Source: an uncultured Eubacteriales bacterium (GTDB lineage Bacteria; Bacillota; Clostridia; Oscillospirales; Oscillospiraceae). Taken from it: a stretch of DNA of 64,000 nt. The number at the start of each line of letters is the position of its first letter. Positions within the stretch are counted from its first letter, which is position 1. Position numbers and translations under genes: made by a program. The stretch covers positions 1-64,000 of the forward strand of contig ONEB01000003.1 of NCBI GenBank assembly GCA_900316745.1. Reading direction: 5' to 3'. The notes beneath the pieces are model-generated. The model ran no database searches. It saw only the letters and a program-made list of their open reading frames with translations, and was not told where the DNA came from. Shown one piece after another: positions 49,745 to 58,510 of the stretch.

Positions 49745-50850
49745 AACGGCTTGCATCTCTGATTGCGCTTGCGCTCCTGTTACCGTTATTCACTGTACAG
49801 GCATTTGCTGTCACGGATATCCGCGCGCAGCAGTCGGATGCCTACGGTGTGTCAGAGCTGGAGAGCGCAGTCCCGGAAGAGGCTTATGAGATCTGGGGCA
49901 ATGTGACGGTCAATGATGCTGCGCATCCCCAGTCTCTGCTGCAATCGCTATGGCAGAACTTCAGCGGCAGCTCAACAGAGCTGTTTTCATCGGCAATGCA
50001 TAACGCAGCTGAGATCCTGCTGCTGTGTTTTCTTGTTGCGGCAGTTCAAATGATGCCGATGGACGGTGGACAAGCCAAGCTTTGCAGCATCATCGGGTCT
50101 GTGTCCTTGACGCTCATCTGTACGCGCGAGACTGCCGCATGCGTTCCGCTGGGGTTTCATACAATTGAGACACTCTCGTCGTTCTCTGAAAAGCTGCTTC
50201 CCGCTCTGTGCGCTGCCGCGACAGCGGGAGGCGCAGTGACATCTGCCGGCGCAAAATATGCGGTTGCATCTCTGGCCTTGGATCTTCTTGTGTCTGTGAT
50301 GACGAACCTGATCAAGCCGGCTCTTTACCTCTATATCACGGCTGTCGCCGCCGGCAATGTGCTGCAAAACGACATCCTGCTTTCTGTCACAAGCCTTTTG
50401 AAGCGAATCCTGCGCATTTTTCTGATCGGCACAGCAGTCTTATTTACGGGTTATCTTGCCCTCACGGGAATCCTGAGCGGATCGGTGGACGCAACCGCAG
50501 CAAAAGCCGCAAAAACGACGATATCTACCGTGCTACCGGTTGTGGGCGGCATCTTGTCAGACGCGGCCGACGCCGTCGTTTCAGGCGCAGGGATTCTGCG
50601 AGCCGGTATCGGCAGCCTCGGTGTTCTGTGTGTGCTTGCCGTATGTGTTACGCCGTATGCTTCTCTCGGAATCCACTATCTGATCTATCAGGTCATGAGC
50701 GGATTTACAGACGCTTTTTCCGATAAGCGGATCGCAGCGCTGCTGCGTGGGTTTTCTGATATATATGCAATGCTGCTCGGCACAGCCGGGACAGTCACAT
50801 TTGTGCTATTTGCATCCATAGTATCCTTGATGCGGGCGGTGAACGGATGA
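49741..50850 (+). CDS. spoIIIAE: Stage III sporulation protein AE
   Basis: This 369-aa polytopic membrane protein has a predicted signal peptide (residues 1-23, ending QAFA), a short periplasmic part and about seven membrane helices. Conserved stretches include LPALCAAATAGGAVTSA (about 157-173) and KTTISTVLPVVGGILSDAADAV (about 257-278). It is a core part of the SpoIIIA-SpoIIQ channel. The ATG at 49741 overlaps the spoIIIAD stop; the frame extends further upstream inside spoIIIAD but that is only a shadow. Confidence 0.95.
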   Translation: MKRLASLIALALLLPLFTVQAFAVTDIRAQQSDAYGVSELESAVPEEAYEIWGNVTVNDAAHPQSLLQSLWQNFSGSSTELFSSAMHNAAEILLLCFLVAAVQMMPMDGGQAKLCSIIGSVSLTLICTRETAACVPLGFHTIETLSSFSEKLLPALCAAATAGGAVTSAGAKYAVASLALDLLVSVMTNLIKPALYLYITAVAAGNVLQNDILLSVTSLLKRILRIFLIGTAVLFTGYLALTGILSGSVDATAAKAAKTTISTVLPVVGGILSDAADAVVSGAGILRAGIGSLGVLCVLAVCVTPYASLGIHYLIYQVMSGFTDAFSDKRIAALLRGFSDIYAMLLGTAGTVTFVLFASIVSLMRAVNG

Positions 50851-51344
50851 CAGATTCCATTTTTCATTGGATGACGGCGCTGATCGGTGTTGCTTTGATT
50901 GCGGCGCTGGCAGAACCCTTTCTTTCAAAGAACGCGATCAAGCAGACGCTTCGCGTGATCACTGCCGCGAGCCTGATTGTGATCGTACTTACGCCGCTGC
51001 TGCACCCGGATCTCGCTTCATACGCCTCTGCACTTCGCAGGGAGAAAACATCTGACCTGTGGGACGCAGAAGCTGCCGCCGAGCAGGACCGTCTGCTCAA
51101 CCGAACATTCATAGAATCAGAATGCAGATCATATATATTGGACAAAGGCAAGTCCCTGAACGTACCGGTAGAGGATGCAAGCGTATCGCTGCGGTGGGAT
51201 ACGGAGGGGTATTGGGTTCCGGCACACGCGCAGATTACAGTCACGTATGAAAACGAGCGCTCGAACCAGCTGCGTGACCTGATCACGACAGAGCTTGGAA
51301 TTGCGCCAAGCGAGCAGGAATGGAGAACCGTGCATGAACCATGA
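50847..51344 (+). CDS. spoIIIAF: Stage III sporulation protein AF
   Basis: This 165-aa protein has two N-terminal membrane helices (about 5-23 and 31-49, including LAEPFLSKNAIKQTLRVITA between and around them). Its soluble ring-building-motif domain follows from about residue 60, facing the intermembrane space. In Bacillus SpoIIIAF oligomerises as part of the channel rings. It overlaps spoIIIAE by 4 bp and spoIIIAG by 11 bp. Confidence 0.94.
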   Translation: MTDSIFHWMTALIGVALIAALAEPFLSKNAIKQTLRVITAASLIVIVLTPLLHPDLASYASALRREKTSDLWDAEAAAEQDRLLNRTFIESECRSYILDKGKSLNVPVEDASVSLRWDTEGYWVPAHAQITVTYENERSNQLRDLITTELGIAPSEQEWRTVHEP

Positions 51345-51798
51345 AACCATCAAGAAACTGTGGCAAAGGTATCGTTACGCGTGCGCTGTACTCATCCTGG
51401 GACTGATCCTCCTATGGATCCCCGGGAGAAAAAACAGTACGACATCTGAAAGCATAAAGCCCGGTGCCTCATCGGCTCCGACCACAGAAAAGGCAGAGCA
51501 GCGGCTCGCCGAAGTCTTATCCAAGACAAAAGGCGTCGGAGAAGTTCGTGTGCTGCTGTCCTATGAAAGCTCAGAGGAACGGTTCTACACGAAAGATGAT
51601 GGCGAGACCGTGCTCATCAACACGGGGAGCGGCAAGCAGGAGGCGCTGGAAAAGAAGGTTGTTTATCCGACCTATCAGGGCGCGATCATTGTCTGCTCAG
51701 GCGCAGAGGATGCGTCCGTACAGATGCGGGTAATTGAAGCGGTGCGGCAATACACCGGGCTTCGAACCGATCAGATCTCGGTTTTGCCTTTGGCATAA
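51334..51798 (+). CDS. spoIIIAG: Stage III sporulation protein AG
   Basis: This 154-aa protein has one membrane helix (about residues 13-30) and an extracytoplasmic ring-building domain. SpoIIIAG is known to form a large 30-fold ring in the intermembrane channel. Typical sequence here is EQRLAEVLSKTKGVGEVRVL (about 53-72) and YPTYQGAIIVCSGAEDASV. The ATG at 51334 is chosen within the spoIIIAF end (11 bp overlap). The frame extends upstream without a ribosome site. Confidence 0.94.
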   Translation: MNHETIKKLWQRYRYACAVLILGLILLWIPGRKNSTTSESIKPGASSAPTTEKAEQRLAEVLSKTKGVGEVRVLLSYESSEERFYTKDDGETVLINTGSGKQEALEKKVVYPTYQGAIIVCSGAEDASVQMRVIEAVRQYTGLRTDQISVLPLA

Positions 51799-51832
51799 AT
51801 CAAACTGGTATTATCGATCATGGAGGAAGAGC

Positions 51833-52384
51833 ATGAAACATGTAAGACGAAACATCACGATTGCGGCCGCTCTCATTCTGGTGTGTGGAGCTGTGTATAT
51901 GAACTGGTCTTATAATACGCAGTTCGGCAAGAGTGACCCGGAGCGCGTGAAGGCTGAAGACGCAGCTGCCCAAGCCGCGAACGCAGAGGAGGATACCGTG
52001 GAGACCGCTGCGGACACGGAGCCGATTTCCGATTACTTTTCCGAAGCGCGGCTTGCTCGCCAGCGCTCCCGCGATGAGGCAGTCTCGCTTCTGGAATCCG
52101 CAACGGCAACCGACGGTGCGTCTCAGGAGACAATCGACAACGCCATGAACGCGATTTCCGCTATGGCAAACACCTCCATGACGGAAACGCAGATTGAAAA
52201 TCTTCTGCTCGCGAAGAATTACGCCGACTGTGTCGCCTACATCAGCGGCGACGGCATTACCGTGGCGGTTCCCGCTCCGGAGGAGGGACTCACAGCCGAG
52301 CAGGTGGCGGCGATCACGGATGTCATCACGACGGAAACTGCATTTACCGCCGCACAACTCAAGGTTGTGGAGGTAAAAGCCTGA
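51833..52384 (+). CDS. spoIIIAH: Stage III sporulation protein AH
   Basis: This 183-aa protein has an N-terminal membrane helix (about 7-25) and a periplasmic domain. In Bacillus the SpoIIIAH domain docks with forespore SpoIIQ to form the ring across both membranes. Recognisable segments are SDYFSEARLARQRSRDEAVS (about 65-84), and ENLLLAKNYADCVAYISGDG, both strongly conserved. GGAGGAAGAG precedes the ATG at 51833; the longer frame upstream overlaps spoIIIAG. The cognate SpoIIQ gene is not in this window. A terminator follows. Confidence 0.95.
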   Translation: MKHVRRNITIAAALILVCGAVYMNWSYNTQFGKSDPERVKAEDAAAQAANAEEDTVETAADTEPISDYFSEARLARQRSRDEAVSLLESATATDGASQETIDNAMNAISAMANTSMTETQIENLLLAKNYADCVAYISGDGITVAVPAPEEGLTAEQVAAITDVITTETAFTAAQLKVVEVKA

Positions 52385-52404
52385 GAGAATTGTATCATGC
52401 ATGT

Positions 52405-52435
52405 ACGGGGTGAAGATGCGTCTTCATCCCGTTTT
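52405..52435 (+). terminator. Terminator of the spoIIIA operon
   Basis: 12-bp stem with one G-T pair (52405-52416 and 52421-52432, 4-nt loop) and a TTT run, 20 bp after spoIIIAH. Confidence 0.85.
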
Positions 52436-52532
52436 CGTTGAATTTCACTCTTTCTTTTTTCACGCATTCATGATACAATGCATAATTAGCTTAATAGCGT
52501 CAAAACAGCACTCTATACAGGAGGAATCTTCT

Positions 52533-52895
52533 ATGCCTGAAAACTATATCACCTGTCAGGATGAGCACGGCTCCATCAACATCTCCGAGGACGTCGTTCA
52601 ATCCATGGTTCGCTCAGTGATCACCGAGGTCGACGGTGTTGCCGGACTCGCTTCTTCCGCCGGCACGGAGCTGGCAGAGCTGCTTGGCATCAAGTCCGCC
52701 GCAAAGGGGATTAAGGTTCAGATCGTTGACGGCGTTGTGAATGTGGACACAATCATTCAGGTTCGTTACGGCTGCAATGCGGTCAAAGTTGCTGAGGCTG
52801 TTCAGAATGTCGTCGCCAGCACCGTTCAGTCCATGACCGGTATGGGAAAGCCCGTTGTGAACGTCCACATTTCCGGTGTCGCATTTGAGAAATAA
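52533..52895 (+). CDS. yqhY: Asp23/Gls24 family envelope stress protein (YqhY-like)
   Basis: This 120-aa Asp23-family protein has a central segment ISEDVVQSMVRSVITEVDGV (about 18-37) and VNVDTIIQVRYGCNAVKVAE with a C-terminal VNVHISGVAF. All match YqhY, which in Bacillus lies between accC and nusB and affects acetyl-CoA carboxylase activity. Here accB and accC are missing. AGGAGGAA precedes the ATG at 52533; the longer frame upstream spans the terminator and is rejected. nusB follows 30 bp later. Confidence 0.93.
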   Translation: MPENYITCQDEHGSINISEDVVQSMVRSVITEVDGVAGLASSAGTELAELLGIKSAAKGIKVQIVDGVVNVDTIIQVRYGCNAVKVAEAVQNVVASTVQSMTGMGKPVVNVHISGVAFEK

Positions 52896-52925
52896 CCACA
52901 CACTGTATCAGCAGGAGAATACACT

Positions 52926-53408
52926 ATGACAAGAACAGCAGCCCGCGAGCTTGCGGTCCGGCTCTGCTTTGCCGCTCAGCTCTCCGGTGAGGATACCGCC
53001 GATACCCTCGCGTCTTTCTTCACCCCAGAATACTTTGAAACGCTTGCCGAGGAAGATCCGATCTTTGCCAGCTATCCGGACGAGCAGCAAATGGCATACA
53101 TTCGTCAGCTGACCGGTTTGGTCTATGAGCATTACTACGAGCTCAGTCAAGAGATTGAGAACTACGCGCGCGGCTGGAGTGTAGAGCGTATCTCCAAGAT
53201 CGCCGCAACGATCCTGCGCTGCGCAATGTGCGAGATTCTCTACATTGACGACGTGCCTCCGGCTGCCGCCGCTAACGAAGCCGTTGAACTTGCGAAACGT
53301 TATGAAGAGCCCGAAACCGCCGCGTTTATCAATGGCATTCTCGGCAGCTTCATCCGCGATAAGCTCCCGGAAATGGCACAGCCCGCGGAAACAACGCCGG
53401 ACGAATGA
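52926..53408 (+). CDS. nusB: Transcription antitermination factor NusB
   Basis: This 160-aa all-helical RNA-binding protein acts with NusE (S10) in rRNA antitermination. The N-terminal TRTAARELAVRLCFAAQLSG, the middle VERISKIAATILRCAMCEIL and DVPPAAAANEAVELAKRY with FINGILGSFI at the C-terminus are diagnostic. The insert with SYPDEQQ is usual for Clostridia. AGGAG precedes the ATG. It overlaps xseA by 4 bp. Confidence 0.96.
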   Translation: MTRTAARELAVRLCFAAQLSGEDTADTLASFFTPEYFETLAEEDPIFASYPDEQQMAYIRQLTGLVYEHYYELSQEIENYARGWSVERISKIAATILRCAMCEILYIDDVPPAAAANEAVELAKRYEEPETAAFINGILGSFIRDKLPEMAQPAETTPDE

Positions 53409-54619
53409 CCGAAAAACGGATCCTCACAGTCTCCGAGCTCACGACGCACATCAAAGGCGTTTTGGAGCATGACCCGCTTCTGGACGGCGTGACTGTGACG
53501 GGAGAAATCTCCAACTACAAAACCTACCCCTCCGGGCATCACTATTTTTCTCTGAAAGACGCAGAAAGCAGCGTACGCTGCGTGATGTTCCGGTCCAGCG
53601 CACAGAGACTCCGATTTCGCCCGGAAAACGGCATGAGCGTCGCTGCTTCCGGCAGGATCGCTGTCTATCCGCGCGACGGCGCATATCAGCTTTACTGCAC
53701 GTCTCTCGTTCCAATCGGGCTGGGAGATCTCTATGCGGCGTTTGAACAGCTGAAGAGTCGTCTGGCTGCGGAGGGCTTGTTTGATCCGGCACATAAAAAG
53801 CCGCTGCCGCAGATGCCGGCTAAGATTGCTGTGATCACTTCCTCCGCAGGCGCGGCTGTTCGGGATATTCTGCGTATCCTGAAAGCGCGCTGGCCGTCCA
53901 GCGAGGTGATCCTGCTTCCGGTGCGCGTCCAGGGCGTCGAAGCGCCCGCCGAAATTGCAGGCGCGATCCGCTATGCCAACACCTGGCACGTCGCCGATCT
54001 GATCATCACAGGACGCGGCGGCGGTTCCATGGAGGATCTGTGGGCATTCAATGACGAGCGCGTTGCCCGCGCGATCTATGCCTCTGAGATTCCGGTGATC
54101 TCCGCAGTCGGACATGAACCGGATTTCACGATTTCTGATTTTGTTGCCGATCTGCGCGCGGCTACGCCGTCTAACGCAGCTGAACTGGCCGTTCCGGATC
54201 AGGCAGAAATTCGCGAGCAGCTCTCCGATAAGAGCATTCGCCTCACGCGATCCGCGCAGCATCTTCTGCAGCAGCGCCGGGCACTCCTTGCGTCATTCAG
54301 TCAGCGCCGCGCACTCACGGATCCAACCGGTTATCTTGCTATGAAGCGCTTGGATTTGGATCACATGCAAAAAGATCTGCTTTCTGCCGCCGAATCCGGA
54401 TTGGAGCTTGCACGACATCAGCTCGCGACGCACGCCTCAGCGCTTGACGCAATGAGCCCGATGAAAGTGCTCGCACGCGGCTATACCGTCGCTTCAAAAC
54501 CGGACGGCACCGTGATTCGCTCTGTTGACGAAGCTGAAACCGGTGCTCATATCCGGGTGCGTCTGCAGGACGGCGCCCTGCATTGTACCGTCGACACGAA
54601 GGAGAAGCCAGATGGATGA
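53405..54619 (+). CDS. xseA: Exodeoxyribonuclease VII large subunit
   Basis: This 404-aa catalytic subunit has an N-terminal OB fold (VSELTTHIKGVLEHDPLLDGVTVTGEISN, with YFSLKDAESSVRCVMF) and a catalytic domain. Conserved segments are AVITSSAGAAVRDILRIL, GRGGGSMEDLWAFNDE and SAVGHEPDFTISDFVADLRAATPSNAAE (the catalytic region), followed by a long coiled coil. The start overlaps the nusB stop; xseB overlaps the end by 8 bp. Confidence 0.97.
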   Translation: MTEKRILTVSELTTHIKGVLEHDPLLDGVTVTGEISNYKTYPSGHHYFSLKDAESSVRCVMFRSSAQRLRFRPENGMSVAASGRIAVYPRDGAYQLYCTSLVPIGLGDLYAAFEQLKSRLAAEGLFDPAHKKPLPQMPAKIAVITSSAGAAVRDILRILKARWPSSEVILLPVRVQGVEAPAEIAGAIRYANTWHVADLIITGRGGGSMEDLWAFNDERVARAIYASEIPVISAVGHEPDFTISDFVADLRAATPSNAAELAVPDQAEIREQLSDKSIRLTRSAQHLLQQRRALLASFSQRRALTDPTGYLAMKRLDLDHMQKDLLSAAESGLELARHQLATHASALDAMSPMKVLARGYTVASKPDGTVIRSVDEAETGAHIRVRLQDGALHCTVDTKEKPDG

Positions 54620-54845
54620 ACACAAACTGACATTTGAAGCAGCAATGCAGCGTCTCGACGAGATTGTCCGAGCTCTGGAGCAGGGAGACGCCCCGCTGGA
54701 TCAGTCGCTAACGCTGTTTGAGGAGGGAGCGAAGCTCCTGAAGCTTTGCAACGGAATGCTGGACGCCGCTGAACAGAAAGTCACCGCGCTTCAGAAAGGC
54801 GCCGACGGCGCACCCGTTTCCATCCCGTTCGATATGGAAGAATAA
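54612..54845 (+). CDS. xseB: Exodeoxyribonuclease VII small subunit
   Basis: This 77-aa helical hairpin protein binds XseA. Its sequence LTFEAAMQRLDEIVRALEQG (residues 5-24) and ...LDQSLTLFEEGAKLLKLC match the XseB family. GAAGGAGAAG precedes the ATG at 54612, which overlaps the xseA stop by 8 bp. ispA starts 20 bp later. The longer upstream frame lies within xseA and is a shadow. Confidence 0.95.
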   Translation: MDEHKLTFEAAMQRLDEIVRALEQGDAPLDQSLTLFEEGAKLLKLCNGMLDAAEQKVTALQKGADGAPVSIPFDMEE

Positions 54846-54865
54846 TCCTGATTCGGAGGACGATC

Positions 54866-55747
54866 ATGACTGATTTTCAAACAGCCTATCAGCAATATAA
54901 AGAGCTTGTGGATCAGGCGCTTGCCAACTATTTTGACGTTCCCGACGCGCCGCACCATGTACTGCTGGACTCCATGCGATACAGTCTGAACGCAGGCGGA
55001 AAGCGACTGCGCCCGGTGCTGGTGCTGGCGTTCTGTCAGGCATGCGGCGGCGATATTCATGCCGCGCTCCCGGTAGCCTGCGCAATCGAGATGGTTCACA
55101 CCTATTCGCTGATCCACGATGATCTTCCGTGCATGGATGACGACGATCTTCGCCGCGGAAAACCGACGAATCACATCATTTACGGCGAGTGCACAGCCAC
55201 TCTTGCGGGAGATGCCCTGCAGGCAGAGGCGTTCCACACGATCCTTTCCGCCGACCTCCCGGCGGAGGTACGCGCCGAGTGCGCCCGTCTTCTTTCTGTC
55301 GCCGCCGGCATTGAGGGCATCTGCGGCGGTCAGCAGCTGGATATGGAGGGGGAGACGAAAGCGCTCTCCCGTGAGGAGCTGCTGGAAATTCACAAGCGCA
55401 AAACCGCTTCCATGCTCGTCGCCGCCTGTCGAATGGGCATCGCCTGCGGACAGGGGAGTGCAGCACAGATTGACGCCGCAAACCGCTATGCCGAGGCCAT
55501 GGGTCTCGCGTTCCAGATCCGTGATGATATGCTCGATCAGATCAGCACCGAAGAAGAGCTCGGCAAACCGATCGGATCGGATGCACAGGAACAGAAGACA
55601 ACTTTCATGTCACTGTACGGCCTTGCGCATTGCGAGCAGGAAGTGCACGAACTGACAGAGCAGGCCGTTGAGGCCGTTGCAGGACAGTTTGAAAACGCTG
55701 ATTTTTTGCAGGCGCTTGCTCTTTCCATGGAAGTCAGAAGAAACTGA
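54866..55747 (+). CDS. ispA: Farnesyl diphosphate synthase (polyprenyl synthetase family)
   Basis: This 293-aa enzyme condenses isopentenyl diphosphate with allylic diphosphates. First Asp-rich motif is HDDLPCMDDDDLRRG (about 83-97) and the second is FQIRDDMLD (about 214-222). KRLRPVLVLAFCQAC and GGQQLDMEGE are also typical. The insertion of two residues in the first motif (DDx4D) is characteristic of bacterial farnesyl diphosphate synthases. CGGAGG precedes the ATG. dxs lies downstream, separated by a terminator. Confidence 0.95.
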   Translation: MTDFQTAYQQYKELVDQALANYFDVPDAPHHVLLDSMRYSLNAGGKRLRPVLVLAFCQACGGDIHAALPVACAIEMVHTYSLIHDDLPCMDDDDLRRGKPTNHIIYGECTATLAGDALQAEAFHTILSADLPAEVRAECARLLSVAAGIEGICGGQQLDMEGETKALSREELLEIHKRKTASMLVAACRMGIACGQGSAAQIDAANRYAEAMGLAFQIRDDMLDQISTEEELGKPIGSDAQEQKTTFMSLYGLAHCEQEVHELTEQAVEAVAGQFENADFLQALALSMEVRRN

Positions 55748-55764
55748 TAAAATGCATCATCATG

Positions 55765-55804
55765 AAAAAATGTCGCCATTCTATTGTAATGTGCGGCATT
55801 TTTT
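55765..55804 (+). terminator. Terminator between ispA and dxs
   Basis: Stem AAAAAATGTCGC (55765-55776) with GCGGCATTTTTT (55793-55804), one mismatch, T-rich 3' side. It lies 17 bp after ispA, so dxs likely has its own promoter in the following AT-rich 50 bp. Confidence 0.8.
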
Positions 55805-55851
55805 GATATATTTATATTGCGATATTATCGAATTATCGAGAGGTAATTATT

Positions 55852-57705
55852 TTGCATCTATTAGATCAGATTCATTCTCCGGAGGATGTCAGAGCGCTTC
55901 CGGCAGATCAGCTCCCGCAGCTATGCGAAGAAATCCGCGCGTTTCTGGTGGAAAACGTCTCCAGAACGGGCGGTCATCTTGCTTCCAACCTCGGCGCGGT
56001 CGAGCTTACGGTTGCGATCCATCGTGTCTATGACACGAAGAGAGATCGCCTGCTGTTTGACGTCGGTCACCAGAGCTATGTTCATAAACTGCTGACCGGG
56101 CGGAAGGAGGACTTCCCATCGCTTCGTCAATACGGCGGAATGGCAGGATTCCCGAAGCCTGCCGAAAGTGTCCATGATGCTTTCGTGGCGGGACATGCTT
56201 CCACGTCCATTTCTGCTGCGCTCGGTATGGCGCGCGCCCGCACGATCTCGAAAGAGGATTACGATGTTGTTGCGCTCATCGGCGATGGCGCGCTCACGGG
56301 CGGTCTCGCCTACGAGGGACTTTCTGACGCAGGGCAGAGCAAAGAGCCGCTGGTGATCATTTTGAATGACAACGGCATGTCCATTCATAAAAACGTCGGC
56401 GGCATCGCTACGCTGCTATCCAAACAGCGTGTGAAACCGTCCTATCTGCACTTTAAACAGACTTACCGGAATACGGTTGGTCGGATCAAGCCGCTCTATA
56501 ACGCCCTGCATCTGTTCAAGGAAAATATCAAGGACACCGTACTCCCGGACAACATCTTTGACGATATGGGCTTTTATTACATTGGGCCTGTCAACGGTCA
56601 CGATGAGCAGGAAGTTGAGCGTGTCCTGCGCTGGGCGCGAGATCTGCGCCAGCCGGTACTGCTGCATGTGATCACAAAAAAGGGCAAGGGCATCTCCTAT
56701 ACCGAGGCGCACCCGGAACGCTATCACGGAGTCGGCAAATTCAACGCCGAAACCGGCGAGCTTCCCGCGCCGAAGCCCTGCTTCTCCGATGCATTCGGCA
56801 GCGCAATGCTCGAACATGCCCAGTCCGATCCGAAGCTTGTTGCTGTCACAGCCGCAATGGCAAGCGGAACCGGACTTGAGGCTTTTTCCGAGCGTTTTCC
56901 GGATCGCTTCTTTGATGTCGGCATTGCAGAGGGACATGCCGTTACGATGGCGTCCGCGATGGCAAAGCAAGGGCTGCTGCCCGTGTTTGCGGTATATTCC
57001 AGTTTCCTGCAGCGAGGCTATGATATGCTCATCCACGATGCGGCACTGCAGTCGCTCCATATTGTTCTGGGTATTGATCGCGGCGGCATTGTCGGCAACG
57101 ACGGCGACACGCACAACGGCTGTTTTGATCTGAGCTATCTAAGCTCCGTGCCCGGAATGACGCTCTATTGTCCCTCAAGCTTTGCAGAGCTCCAGGCTAT
57201 GCTGAATACCGCCCTCTATCACACCAGCGGTCCGGTCGCCTTGCGCTATCCGCGCGGTGGAGAAGGCGCCTATAAGGATATTCACAACGAACCTGTGACG
57301 GTGCTGCGCAGCGGTACGGATCTCACGATCGTCACCTATGGCATTCTGGTGAATGAGGCGCTTCAGGCCGCTGACGAGCTAGCAGATAAGGGCGTCTCCT
57401 GCGAAGTCTTAAAGCTTGGGCGCGTCCTGCCCGCGCCGATTGAATCCGTTCTTCATTCGCTTTCGAAAACGAGATATCTGATTGCCGTAGAGGACGTCTG
57501 TTCAGATGACTGTGTCGGCATGAAGCTGCTCGCCGCCTGCGAGCAGGAAGGTATCCTGCTGAAAGGTTCGGTTCTCCTGAACCTGAAAAGCGGCATTGTC
57601 CCGCACGGCGCTGTCGACAAGCTGATGCGGGAATACCATCTCGACGCTGCTGGCATCGCCGAAAGTGCGCTCGCGCTCTGCGGCGGGAAAGGCGGTGCCG
57701 AGTGA
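55852..57705 (+). CDS. dxs: 1-deoxy-D-xylulose-5-phosphate synthase
   Basis: This 617-aa thiamine-diphosphate enzyme starts the MEP isoprenoid pathway. Segments are RTGGHLASNLGAVELT (about 40-55), FDVGHQSYVHKLLTGR, the thiamine-binding GDGALTGGLAYEG (about 144-156) with its distant NDNGMSI, and the C-terminal transketolase domain with DRFFDVGIAEGHAVTMA and RYPRGG. It starts at TTG with GAGAGG upstream. It is followed by tlyA, overlapping by 4 bp. Confidence 0.97.
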   Translation: MHLLDQIHSPEDVRALPADQLPQLCEEIRAFLVENVSRTGGHLASNLGAVELTVAIHRVYDTKRDRLLFDVGHQSYVHKLLTGRKEDFPSLRQYGGMAGFPKPAESVHDAFVAGHASTSISAALGMARARTISKEDYDVVALIGDGALTGGLAYEGLSDAGQSKEPLVIILNDNGMSIHKNVGGIATLLSKQRVKPSYLHFKQTYRNTVGRIKPLYNALHLFKENIKDTVLPDNIFDDMGFYYIGPVNGHDEQEVERVLRWARDLRQPVLLHVITKKGKGISYTEAHPERYHGVGKFNAETGELPAPKPCFSDAFGSAMLEHAQSDPKLVAVTAAMASGTGLEAFSERFPDRFFDVGIAEGHAVTMASAMAKQGLLPVFAVYSSFLQRGYDMLIHDAALQSLHIVLGIDRGGIVGNDGDTHNGCFDLSYLSSVPGMTLYCPSSFAELQAMLNTALYHTSGPVALRYPRGGEGAYKDIHNEPVTVLRSGTDLTIVTYGILVNEALQAADELADKGVSCEVLKLGRVLPAPIESVLHSLSKTRYLIAVEDVCSDDCVGMKLLAACEQEGILLKGSVLLNLKSGIVPHGAVDKLMREYHLDAAGIAESALALCGGKGGAE

Positions 57706-58505
57706 AAAAGATTCGTCTGGATCAATTGGTCTTCGACCTCGGCCTGACCGAGAGCCGCGAACGGGCAAAAACCACCATCATGAGCGGGCTTGTTTATGTC
57801 AACGGACAAAAAGCCGATAAGCCCGGCATGCAGGTCGCGCCCGACGCGAACGTTGAGGTTCGCGGAAACGCGCTGCCTTATGTCAGCCGCGGCGGGTTTA
57901 AGCTGGAAAAGGCTCTGCAGGTGTTTCCGATTGACCCGACCGGGAAAGTCTGCATCGATTGCGGCGCATCCACCGGCGGATTTACGGATGTGCTTCTGAA
58001 AAGCGGCGCTGCCAAGGTCTATGCAGTAGACGTCGGCTATGGGCAGCTCGCGTGGAGCCTGCGAAATGATCCGCGCGTGATTTCCATGGAGCGCACAAAC
58101 GTGCGTTACATTACGTCCGAGCAGATTCCGGAGCCTCTTGATCTTGCCGTAATGGATCTCTCCTTTATCTCAATTGAGCTGATCCTTCCCGCGATTCATC
58201 CGCTGCTGAAAGAGAACGCTGATGTTGTGTGTCTGATCAAGCCGCAGTTTGAAGCCGGCAGGGAAGAGGTCGGCAAAAAAGGCGTTGTTCGTGACAGCGC
58301 CGTGCATCAGCGTGTCATCGAACGGATTCTCGCGTTTGCTCCGCAGATCGGCTTTTCTCCCGTCGGTCTTGATTTTTCGCCCATCCGCGGCCCCGAGGGT
58401 AATATCGAGTATCTTTGCCATCTGCGCAAGGGTGTGCATCCGGCGGAGTTGCCCGATCCGGCAGAAATCGTAGCGCGTTCCCATCAAACATTGGAAAAAA
58501 GGTGA
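57702..58505 (+). CDS. tlyA: TlyA family rRNA 2'-O-methyltransferase
   Basis: This 267-aa protein has an N-terminal S4 RNA-binding domain (residues ~3-60, including RLDQLVFDLGLTESRERAKT) and an FtsJ-type Rossmann methyltransferase domain. SAM-binding motif I is CIDCGASTGGFTDVLL (about 85-100). The catalytic-type residues include Lys in KPQFEAGREEVGKKGVV. TlyA methylates 16S and 23S rRNA in mycobacteria; the exact target here is not known. It starts at GTG overlapping the dxs stop. Confidence 0.93.
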   Translation: MKKIRLDQLVFDLGLTESRERAKTTIMSGLVYVNGQKADKPGMQVAPDANVEVRGNALPYVSRGGFKLEKALQVFPIDPTGKVCIDCGASTGGFTDVLLKSGAAKVYAVDVGYGQLAWSLRNDPRVISMERTNVRYITSEQIPEPLDLAVMDLSFISIELILPAIHPLLKENADVVCLIKPQFEAGREEVGKKGVVRDSAVHQRVIERILAFAPQIGFSPVGLDFSPIRGPEGNIEYLCHLRKGVHPAELPDPAEIVARSHQTLEKR

Positions 58506-58510
58506 TTGTT